Part shown: one piece after another, positions 35,701-47,700 of the stretch
Numbering within the stretch: position 1 is the stretch's first letter
Layout: each line of letters begins with the position of its first letter
NCBI RefSeq assembly: GCF_026230105.1
Contig: NC_079476.1
Location: 34,648,559 to 34,712,558 of the forward strand
From: Diorhabda sublineata
Lineage: Eukaryota > Arthropoda > Insecta > Coleoptera > Chrysomelidae
DNA length: 64,000 bases
Direction of reading: 5' to 3'
Position numbers and translations under genes: made by a program
The notes under the pieces: model-generated
Told to the model about the DNA's origin: nothing
What the model saw: only the letters and a program-made list of their open reading frames with translations
Databases searched by the model: none

Positions 35701-38700
35701 TGTAATCAATGTGTTCAATTTGTAATTCTGATGATTAATCAGGTATTTCTGAAGACACGTATAATTCAAAACTTAACACAAGATGAAACTTTAACAAATG
35801 GTGTTTAACCAAATCGAAATATTCTGTAGATTTCAATTCAATAATTGGAGGAAAGAGAGTAACAGACAGTTACAATATACAGTGCGGTCGTAAAGTATGG
35901 AATAAATTCAATAATTTCTAATCCAAGAGATATTTTCAAAAACCCTCGGACACGTCAATTTTATTTTTCGACGAGGATATTTTTTTGAAGAAAAAATTAA
36001 TATACAGGGTGTTCTCGAAAAAGCTGGGCAGGTAGCAACTTTGTTTTTTTAAATATACACCACCAATTTTTTTAACATTTTCGGATTCCTTGTAAAATTC
36101 TAAGCATTTTTCATATAACACTCCCTATACCTAACTTTAACCGTTTTGAAATTAGAGCGTGTTAAAAAAAATTCGCCTCGATGTTACATTTAAGTCAAAG
36201 TAGAGAAAAACAAGAGAAAAATTTATACGAAATTAATAGAATCCATGGGTTTTCAGGTAACATTTTTTAAAAATTACGATTTTTACACGACATTTTAACT
36301 CTAATCCTAGTTTACATAATTTGATTTTAACAAATGTTGAAAATGTCTTCCATTTGTTAACTGGCAATAACCTAACCGATTAATAAATTTATTCTGGACA
36401 ATATTAATGACTTGTGGTGTGATACGTCGTATTTCTTGAGTAATACGATTTTTTAATTCTTCCATATCTGGAGGTTTTGTTTTAAAAACTTTTCCTTTTA
36501 TGTAACCCCACAGAAAAAAGTCTAAAGGGGTTAAGTCCGGGGACCTTGGAGCCCATTCGATCGCCCCCCTTCTTCCAATCCACCTATTCGGCAAAATTTG
36601 ATCTAAATATGCGCTAACTTGTGCATGGTAATGTGGCGGGGCGCCATCCTGTTGGAACCAAATGTTTACATTAGGTAAATCCTCTCCCGGATATAACGTT
36701 GCTAGGGCTGGTAGAACATCGTTATGTAAAAGCTGCAAATACCTTTCACCAGTTAAACTTTCTTCAATGAAAAAGGGCCCTACAATACTGTTTCCTACAA
36801 TACCCGCCCATACGTTAATTTTTTCCCTATACTGAGTATGGCCTTCGCGCATCCAATGCGGATTTACGTCCGACCAATAACGGTAGTTTTGCGTGTTTAC
36901 TTCTCCATTTAAATTAAACGTAGCCTCGTCCGAAAACACAATATTTTTCACAAAGTTTTCATTCTCAAAGCACATAGCTTGTAAACGTTCGCAGAACTCG
37001 AGACGTCTGTCATAATCGTCTTCATAAAGTTCTTGAAAATCTTGCATTTTGTAAGGGTGGTATTTGCTTTTATGTAGTGTTTTGATCAGAAAGATGGTCT
37101 ACCAGACTTTGGAGTATCTCTTACATGACCAATTTCTCGAAATTTTTTTTCAATCTTACTTACTGTTGATTGCGAAATTGGAGTCCGATCGGGATATTTT
37201 TGGTTAAATAACTCGCATACTTCCTGTTGCGTTCTGGTTCTATTCCCATAGCCAATCATGATTAAAACTTCTATCCTTTGCGTCTCAGTAAGCCGCATCT
37301 TGATAACAAAATTAATTATAAAAATGTTTTTTCAAAAAGAAAAAACTATTGCGACCATACAAAAAGATACTTTGATAGATATTTAGAAATCGAAAAACAC
37401 TTTAGGCAATATCGAATTAAAAGCAAAAGTGCTGTTTTGTGTCAAAAAGTCATAGCCTACTTATAATTTAATAGTAAATTGTTCATTCCTCTAATTTCAA
37501 AATGGTTAAAGTTAGGTATAGGGAGTGTTACATGAAAAATGCTTAGAATTTTACAAGGAATCCGAAAATGTAAAAAAAATTGGGCGTGTCTATTTAAAAA
37601 ACAAAGTTGCTACCTGCCCAGCTTTTTCGAGAACACCCTGTATAATAATTTTTTCTTCAAAAAAATCCTCGTCGAAAAATAAAATTGACGTGTCCGAGGG
37701 TTTTTAAAAATATCTCTTGGATTAGAAATTATTGAATTTATTCCATACTTTACGACCGCACTGTATATTAAAGCTATAGTCCTCTATAAATTTAAGTGAA
37801 GGAGGAAATGATGGTACAAGTAAGGATAGTGGAGATAATAATCTAATTTGAGACATTGAAAATCCGGATGGTGATAATATTTGAAGAAAATCCTTATTTA
37901 AAGGATTTTGAATTTTGTTAAAAAATATTTATCCGGACAACTCTAGTTTTAATACTTTTGTGAATGTTGGTATCACTGATTAATGTAAGAAGAGACTTGA
38001 TATCCACTAATGTGTCAGTGCTGTAAAATAATAAAAATTTGCTGTTAAATGTACGTGATCTTAATAGTGGGAATACAAATATAAGGAATAATAACACCAA
38101 CCAATAAAACATTGTGGACTTGGTGATTTTTTCCTGTTTTTGACTCTTAAATCCTCATTATACATAACTGAATTTGCTAATAATTCTCGTAATACCACTT
38201 CAATAACAAATTAATCTATTTTGAATTCAACACACGTTACAGAAAAACGCAGATGTACGTAACTTGTGATAATTGTAAGGTAATGTAAATGTACATACAT
38301 TTCCTGCAAATCTTTGACATAATATCTGTAAGGAATCACTATGATAAATAAAAGTACTTCATAATTAATTCAATTGCAACTTCTGAATGCCGGAGAACAA
38401 ACCAGAGACTCTAGTAGATCTCCAAAAAAATGTTTCTAAAATTTATAATAGAAATGTTTATTTTATAAAAAATTTTACGTTAAAACTGTGTCGATTAGTT
38501 AAGGATAGGACATAACTAAATCAATTCAAGATCGAAAAAATTCCTCAGAAAGTAAGACTAAACAGGTCATTTTCAATGAGGTAGAATAGAATTGACGTGG
38601 GATAAAACGACTAAAAGTATCTAGACCCTACGTTATCCATTCTCAAAATGTATGTATTTTATTATAAATTACAGATCAGCAGGTTTTTGTTTCGCCTATA

Positions 38701-41700
38701 TATAATATAGTATAGGAATTTTTTCTACACAGAATAACTTGACATTCTCAAACCAAAGAAAAATCAGTGTATCCTATTTGTTAAAGAAGCTAAATCTATT
38801 GAAAAATCCGAAGAATTTCTTTCTCGCATAAAGCCAAGAGATGATGATAATAGAGCAAAAGATTGGGATGAACAAAGAGCAATTAATGACGAAACAGAAT
38901 GTCCTGCAAATTCCGTACTCAGAGGTATCACCTGTTCACTATAATCAAAAACTATGTGCGTACAATTTAACAATTTAGGAAGCAGCTCCACCAAATAGGG
39001 GACATTGTTATCTTTCGTCCGAAATAAAACATAACAAATAAGTCGTGTGACTAACACACAGATGGCGCTGCCATTGTTCAATACATAGTACCAATTTTCA
39101 AAAGACTATGTGTAAAATTTCATGACATTTCGATAAGTTAGAAAAAGTGACAGCCATTCAAGTGAAGCTACTTTTTTATTTTCAAAACAATTTCTTGTGT
39201 TAATTTATCATTGTGTCCTTATGAAAAAAATATTGTACAAGTTCAGCAATGGCTTCAAAAGTTTTATCCTGGACTCTGCTCCATCGAAAAGAACCATTTG
39301 TTATTGACTACAATCTTGATAACCAAATTGTAACAATGACTTGTAACTTGTAGATTTGTTAATGTCGTGGAAAAATTATAATTTCTAACTCAAACAAACA
39401 TCTTGATAACCATATTTTTGAAAGAGATTGTTGCATTTTTGAAAAAAGAATATCGATAAGAAAAAAAATTTTATGGTGAACACTGACTGATTCAAATTTA
39501 ACTGTGAATAACTTACTTGTAACAGTCTTTTCTTCTCTGCCAAATTCGTCAATTTATTCAACAATAAATTCTGTAACTGCTTCACAACAGCTCCCGCAGA
39601 AGTATTGATAACTTCAATTTCTCCAGTGCTGACTGAGCAGTCTCTCCTATTCAAGATATCAAGCAGTTCATTCAAAGAATTCTCTATTGAAATCAATCTA
39701 TCTAAACTGGGCGAAGATGCCCTTTTCCTGTTATTTTTCAATAGATAGATGCTATTTAGGCAATCGTTCACTCTTAATTTAGCAGATGATAACAAAAAAT
39801 CTATATCTATGTTTTTATTGTTTGTGGTTGTTTCTTTTGGTTTGCTTAAATCTGACATGCTGCCGTGTGGAGTGTCTAAAGATTCGTTGGAAGCATCTAC
39901 GCTGGTTACTTTTGTTTCTAAAGAACTCAGCCGCATTAATAACTTCATCGGTTCCGAAGATGTTGCACTGTCTAAGCTTTTTCTCCTTAGACGCCGTAGA
40001 GATTTGTCATCTATAGGAGAGCCTCTATCGCCGCTTCTATCTCTCTTGTATCTTCGCCGATTTTTGCCTCTTTCTAATGCCATTATTTTCGCTTCCAGTT
40101 CCGTTACTTTATCTTCAACTTCTTTGTTGATCGAAAAACTTTCGCGACCTGTAACAATAAAAACATCAAATAGTACATTTAAATGTTAAATTTATGATGC
40201 ATATTTTTAGTAAGCTCTTTCTTCTGTCTAAACATTAGACCCTCTAATGGAGAAACCATTAAATGAAAAAATTCCTAGAATGTTATTTATGTAGGTCATT
40301 TCGAGTATCGTAGCGTAGAACTTAGGCGATATTGATGCACAAGATGAACAAGATTTTATTTTCATTCGTATATAATTATTATTTCGAGCTCTTTTTTTAT
40401 TTTATCGAAATATAAAAAAAAACACCAGTACTAATAATAGTTTCAGTGTAAATAACGAATTGTTTATCCCCTTAAGTCAATTTGGCGGGTGATTGTTGCC
40501 ACTTCGAAATGACTAATTTTACACACCGCCAACTGAAAAGCAATTTATAATTCTTCTTAAAAATCTAATTTAAAAACAAAGAAGTCCATGTATCATAACT
40601 ATTTAGATTTACAATTTCATGGTTGCCATTAATGGGAAAACTATAAATAAATTTTTCAATAAAATTTTTTGTTATTTGTAAATATAATTGTCAGCAAAAA
40701 ACATTTTATTAAGTATTGGATGAAATTTATTTTCAAAATAGGCAGCAACCATCTTGTTGTAACACCATATTACTTGTACGAGGATATATTGAAAAATTCT
40801 TAGCCTACTATAGAACCAAACAAAATTTCAATGTCAAAATATTTTATTACCCAACATATTCTCCTCTTAATTGGATACATTTATCACGGCGAACCTGCAA
40901 CGTCTCTAGACCTTTAAAAAAAATGTTTCTTCTTGTCTGCAAACCAGACCTCCACAGCTTTTATTACCTTCTCGTTGGAAGAAAATTTACGTCATTTTAA
41001 ACTTTTTTTCAGTTGAGGAAAGAGATGATAGTCGGACGGAGCCAAATCTGGTGAATAAGGGGGATGTTCTAGTAATTCAAACCCTAAATGACGAATTTTT
41101 TGCATGACAACATGATATTTGTTCGCAGGGGCGTTGTCTTGCAAAAACAAAACACCTTTGGATAGCTTTCCGCGTCTTTTCTCTTCAATTTTTTCCCGTA
41201 GAGTGATCGGTAATATCGAATAGTAATCTTCAGTTATTGTTCTACCCTTATCCAAAAAATTAATCATGATTACTCCATGGCAATCCCAAAAGCCTGAAGC
41301 AAGAACTTTTTCAGCAGATTTTTGGACACGACACTTCTTAGGTCAGAACCAGAGTGTCGCCATTCCATCGATTGTTGCTTTGTTTCTGGATCGTAGAAAT
41401 GTACCCAAGTCTCATCCATAGTAAGAATTCCTTTATAGCCCAATTCGACGGTCAGATAAAATCATGTCATAAACTGCATCGATATTTTGGGGGACTGACA
41501 CAAAAACTGGCCTTCCCGATCGGTCAAACTTTACACTAACACTTCTAATAAGTTATTGTTCGTTACTAGGGTAACGCAATATTTTGTTTATGCTTGGAAC
41601 TGGTCTAGGCTAACTGGATATCAATACATCCTCGTATTTAGTCAATTATTTTCAGTAGTCACTACGAAATTAGTCAATTCCCTACTTCAATTCGAATCTA

Positions 41701-44700
41701 TAAAGGTAACAAAATAAGATTTTTGAATTTACTTTCTCTTTCGCCTGTATTTCTATGTAGTGATATTTCCTTAGATTAAGCGCATATTGAGTTGTATGGC
41801 ACGGTCCGGGCAGCGTAGCACAGCACAAAGCACGATGAGCAAAAATTTTGAATCCCATAGTTTACAACGCAAAAAAATTCTCATAGGGAATTTATTTTAG
41901 TAAAAGAGTTGTGTAGCGAAAGGTTTATGAACTATGTTCGTCTCAATAAAGTGGAATTCGACGAAGTTCACAGGATGATCCAACCTCTTATTTATTCTGA
42001 GCGATGTAATGCTAAAAAACCAATTAAGACTGCGGGAATACATACTAGCAGTATTTCTAAGGTAACTTTCTATTTATCAATATAATATTATAATAAAAAT
42101 TGTTTCATGAAAGAGACCAATGGAGACGTTCCTAAATTCGGATTTATTATCCCGTCAGTTGAGGTCGACGCTAGATGTTTAGGTTTAGATTTAGGGCGAA
42201 TAAAACGAAATATAATTTTATTCGTATTTTAGTTTAGGAAAATAACACGAAAATGCCAAAATCAAAAATATTTAAGAAAGAACCACATCAAAAAAAATAT
42301 AATAATATTGGGCACCATGGAAATCTTCATTCTCATACGAGGTTTTTACTTCAAAGGAATAGTTGTCCTCCTCCAACGAATTCCAGAAGAATAAGCTCCA
42401 ACAAGAAGTACATTAGAGAAATGAGTTAAAGGAAAATATGCGAAATGATAATAAAGAAGAGAAAGATATAACAAATAAGTTCAGGAGCAACCAGAATTAA
42501 CCTTAAAAAAGGAATCTAAAAAACCTTAGTGATAATTGAGATATATTGAATGGCTAGATGATTATGATGATAGCAAAATCGACGCTCAGATAGATTTTCA
42601 CTAGACTAAACATGATTGTTAATAAACTAGAAATAATATCAAAAAACTTACCTTTAAGTGAAAGGGACCTCCTTTTATCCTTGGCCTCTGTCTTGGACTT
42701 GACTTTAAGTTGTTTTTCAGTAGCTGCCAATTTGGATGTAAGATGATCTAGTCTTTGGACCAACAATTTAACTTCAGCTTCGTGTTCTTGTTGTTTTAAT
42801 TTAGTCGAATTTGTTAATCGGTGATTTGTTATCTCCAATTTATCACAGTTTTCTTCGCATTCTCTTACTGCCTTCTTCATGGCTAATATTTCCATAATGG
42901 CTCTTTCGAAGCGACTTTTCAAATCTAAAAAGTATTTTTTCAATTCGTTCTGATTCATTTCGTCTATGTCCAAATCCAGATTAATATTTGTGAGTTCTCT
43001 TATTGAGTCTGTTTTAAAACTCTTTCCTTTATAATTATATCTGCCTTCTAATTCTTGTATTTTCGCTGTTAATTTCATTTTTTCGTCTCTTTCACTACTC
43101 AACCTTTCATTTGAAGTTATTAATTCGTCTTGTAAATTAACAAGCATGCGCTGTTTAGTTTGAAGGTCCCGCGAAAGAAGATCACATTTTTCTTCGTGAA
43201 TCCTTGCGGATTCTTCGGCTTCGGAGAGTCGCCTTTGAAGCGCTCTTTGTTCTTTCAAAAAATTTATTTCGATTTGTGAGTTTCTTTGGTTCAATTCCAT
43301 TTCGTGTTTTTCTAAATTAGACAACATTTCCTTCGCCTTTTTCTCTCGAATTGCTGCATCAGATTGAACTTTTTTCAACCTATGAATAAATAGAAATTTA
43401 ATCAGAGTTTTTACATTTAGAAACAAACTAGTATCAAAATATAAACAAGTATTAACAAAAAAAAAAACGAACTTTTTTCACATACTTTAGTAAACCAGAA
43501 AATTTTCATTTGGTTATCTAAGAAATTCTATAATTTCTTTTTTATAAAAAGCAGTTCAAGATTTACGAAAAATAATAATCAAATTTCATATATTTATTTT
43601 TTCTTAAATTGGAAGCAAATAACTGTTTTGAAATACCTTGCAACTTCTTCTTCCAATAGTCGCACTTCCTCTGCAGCTTTCTGTAATTTTAATTGCAATT
43701 CTACTATCTCCTCATTTTGTTTGTCGTTGATGGCATTGTGTAAATGTACTGTATCAGGTTCTTTGGCACAATCTAATTCGTCGGTTGACGTGCTATCTAA
43801 GGTCGAATGTCTCGATTGACATCTAGGTAATCTCGGCCTTAGTCTAGCTCTGTCTTTAACTCGATTAAGTGATAACCTGTTCATCGGTGGAGATGGAGGT
43901 AATTCACTCCAATCTTCGGATCCTCGTCGACCTGGAACAAAAAAAAGCCGTGAGCAGCAGAGCTCCATCACGAAAGTCAAATTTTTCGTCGAATGAAGAA
44001 TGTAACTAATACACAAACAAATCTTTCCATAAAATGAATTTCTTGGAAATGATATCAATTCTCAATCTTATTTCTTTATATGGAAAATTTGCTATTCCTC
44101 AATAACTTTTCATTTCACAAGTTAACTCTCTCTCTCGAATGAAAATTCATAATTTCAATAGACCCGGTGGTCTCGAACCCTCTTGTTCAATTCCAATTGA
44201 CAACAAAGAAAAAATTGTCATAATGACAAGAAATTTCGAAAATGGGAAGTAAAAAAAAACACCCTAGCAACGATCATACTCGTATTATTCGTTAAATAGG
44301 AGGCGGTCCAGTTCAACAATTACAACGATCAAAATGATTTCGGGCGTTTTGTGCTAGAAGAACTGAAGAAGAAAACTTTGAACTTGAGAAAGACAATTCT
44401 TCAACATCACCCCTATTTGCATGCGAAGTTCGAACCCTCTAGTTACACTTTTTCTGGCCAAAAAATAAGAAAATATAACAAAAATGACCATAAAATGGAG
44501 AGGGGTGGAGATGGAAAGTTTCGACCTTAGACAGGAAATCAACTAATTGAACCTATATGTGAAATTTCATTTTTCAGTCGCTTTTCGTTTGACCTGCAGA
44601 GGTGAGCAAAGGTCAAAAACCACTTTTTTGCTCTGACACCCCTCGAAATATTCATTTGTTTTCAACCAAACTCTAATAACATCAATCCGCCGCCAAAAAA

Positions 44701-47700
44701 GTCATGTATGCTAATTTTGAACCAAATAGGACCCATAGCAATTGCTCGAGAGACGAAAATAAGAATTGTAGCTTAAACAGATATATAGATATATATATAT
44801 AAACTACAGACAAACAGGCAAAAAGATACAGAAAAACCATCATAATCGTGTTCAGGAGGTCTCAAAACATGGGAAAAATGATGTGCCCCCCATTTTTCTT
44901 CTAGTCATGTCTACCGTAATAATCTAATTTTTTCTTAAAAAATTCGACTAAAAAGTGAGTTTACCAACACATAATTTTATTACATGTGAACGTATTACTT
45001 TAATTGCTTGATTTTTGGTTAAAGGTAAAAGGTTATAAATTCATTGAACTGTACTATATATTTAATTACGCGCGTTGCACTTACGTAAATGATTTTTCAT
45101 TTTAGAATGGCGCTGTTTGATTATTTACTACAATCAATTAAAACTATTTTTATTTAAAAGGGCCGTTAAAAAGATATAACATTATTTTACAATAAAATGA
45201 ATTACTTAACCATTATATAATGAATACTTATTATACAAAATAACAGAAATTTCTTTTTTTTTTTTCAACATTCAATTCTTCTTCATAGTCTATAACTTCT
45301 TTAACCCTTCCAAATAATACTTGATGTCTTTCTCCCCAAAATAGGCGTTTGCGTATATGATAACGTGCTCTTCTAGTGAAAATATATCTCCTACAAGTAA
45401 AACTTTAAGGTTAAGAAACAGAAATAAGTCGATGGCGGATAGATCTGGTGAATCCGGTGGAGAGTCAATGAATTCGAAATGCAATTCTTGAATTTCCGCT
45501 TTGGTCTTCATCAAAGTGTGGGAGGGTGCGTTATTCTAATGGGAAAGCACTTTCTTTTTCTTCAAAGTTGTCGCCTTACTTTTTCGAAGGTTTTCGAAGA
45601 AAATAAAAGACCCGATCTTCCTGTGATAAGATATTGCTGCTAGTAGGCAGATGGACAGACAGGCGGACGAACAGGTTTCATGTTTCCGACTCATTTTGCT
45701 TAATCCTCGTCAATAACGGAAATGTTAATTCGAATGTACCTTCTTCTGATATACCTTTGATAGCCTTTTCTATGTCTCTAACCGTAAAGTTGGATTTATA
45801 ACCTCTTACGTTGTTCGCTCCCGCTATTTTAAAGTTTTTGACTTTCCTTTGTCGATGGAGATTTAATTGGATTGCCGTATTTGGACCAATCGAAAATGTC
45901 ATTTCACATAACCACAAAAAATTTTTCGAAAATAGACATTTCACATGCACGGTAGAAGAAAAATCTAGTCTCTGCAGCTGTTAAAAGAACCTCAATTTTG
46001 TAAAACGATACGATCGTTTTGGTTGATACAACTTCATCGAATTATTTCGAAAAATAACTTGACGAAAAAGGTTATCAATTCACCTTTGAAATAATTTCTA
46101 AATTTAATACTTCGAAATTTAATATTTTCGAATATGTTGCCGTTTTTCAAAGGTGAAAACAACTATTTTCCTGGCTAATACCCTGACTAAACCTTAGATG
46201 AACATTACGCTCTTCAGGGGAGATGTAATTCAATATTCGTCGAGGTATTAGCCAGGAAAGTAGTTGTTTTCTCTTTGAAGAACAGCAGCTTTCTTATTGG
46301 GGATGTGGCAATGAAATACTAAGTAGACTAACTTTAATATATATTTAAAACCGCCGCAAATATTATTTAATTATTGTAACTTAATACTTATAATACTTAA
46401 TACTAATAAATATTCGAAAGCTCAGAATACATGTTAAAGTTAGTTTAGTTTGGTGTTTCATTGCCACACTCCCAACAAGAAAACGCTCATAATCTGGCTG
46501 GCAAAGACTTCGTTCCAATTTGAACTATCAAGATTTTATTTCACAATTTTTGTTATGTTTGACAGTGTATTTGCCGTTCTCATTGTTTATGTAACCGTTT
46601 TACGTGTGTTTCTACCAACAGGGGCCGATGTAAAAGATTTCTATTATCAATTATTCACAACTAATTCCCTATATACAATTTCGAAAAGTTGTCAACTGGT
46701 TCCCTACGGCTCTGGTGATAATGAACATGATGTAAGACGTGAAGCTATAATTCTTTTGTTAGCGATAGAGGTTTGTTAGTATGTATATGGTAAATCTGTC
46801 TTGATTGTATGATAAACATGAATATTTTTCATGGCGTTGTTGTGGTGTCAGAAAAATGTATAAAAATCGTTATGTATGTACATTAAATTAAAACATATGT
46901 TCGTAGAAATCAACGTTAAATCATAAACAAACTATTTATGCATGAATGAAATATATTATGAGGAAATGAATAGGTAGATGTTTTTATTTTTTATAATCAA
47001 GGTTGTACGTTTTATTGAAGTTTCTTTACATATTGAATTGAAAAAGTAGACAACTCGGAGTCATTATTACGAGGGATGATCCCTTTGCTCCACACCTGAC
47101 CCATTTATAGACGTAAAATATAATTATGTATCAAGTAACATTGTATCCAATTTTCTAATAAAGTTTTTCTAACTTTTAATTAACCTATTGACTTGAAATT
47201 TCGCATACTTTCACGCTCTTGATGCCCATACATGATTCACTGAATAATTGGTGAAATATTTGATAATATCGCGTAAATTTTACTGAACATACTATTTTCA
47301 ACATCACTCACACTCATACTCTCTGATGCGCGTTTCGATAACAAAGTTATCGTCCTCTGAAACTGAAGGTTAACAGTCTTGTCAAATGGATTGATTTAGT
47401 TCTAATCAAACAGACTCTGTATATTCTACAACATTGCTTAATAACAAAAAACTTTTCTACCTCAACAGAAAACAATAAATTCATGTGTAAAAGCCAGTAG
47501 TAGAAAATATCTTTCAATTGAAAATTATGTCATCAATAGTATCTCGTCTAAAATATCAAGAAATGAATTAATATATAAAATAAAGCAATTAAACTATATA
47601 TACCTAATATGTTAATTAAACAAAACCTTCTCAAATAAAAATTGTTGGGTACAAATGAAATATTTAGTCTACGAGATGGTCCTAGAAGTACCTGACCTAG

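Larger units (their letters stand above)
35880..37763. mobile_element. Outer palindromic MITE split by a DD41D element
   Basis: The ends are inverted repeats of about 122 bases. 35880-36002 begins CAGTGCGGTCGTAAAGTATG and 37643-37763 ends with its inverse, each flanked by TA. Without the inner element this would be a roughly 245-bp perfect-style hairpin MITE with a TA target duplication. Confidence 0.75.
35106..39516. other. outspread intron
   Basis: Mostly occupied by the nested transposon at 35880-37763. An ORF at 38764-39081 is discussed in the findings. Otherwise no recognised feature. Confidence 0.5.

Noticed and set aside
45678..45950. Minus-strand 90-codon ORF near a mariner fragment
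   Set aside because: No transposase motif and no similarity I can recognise; too weak to call.
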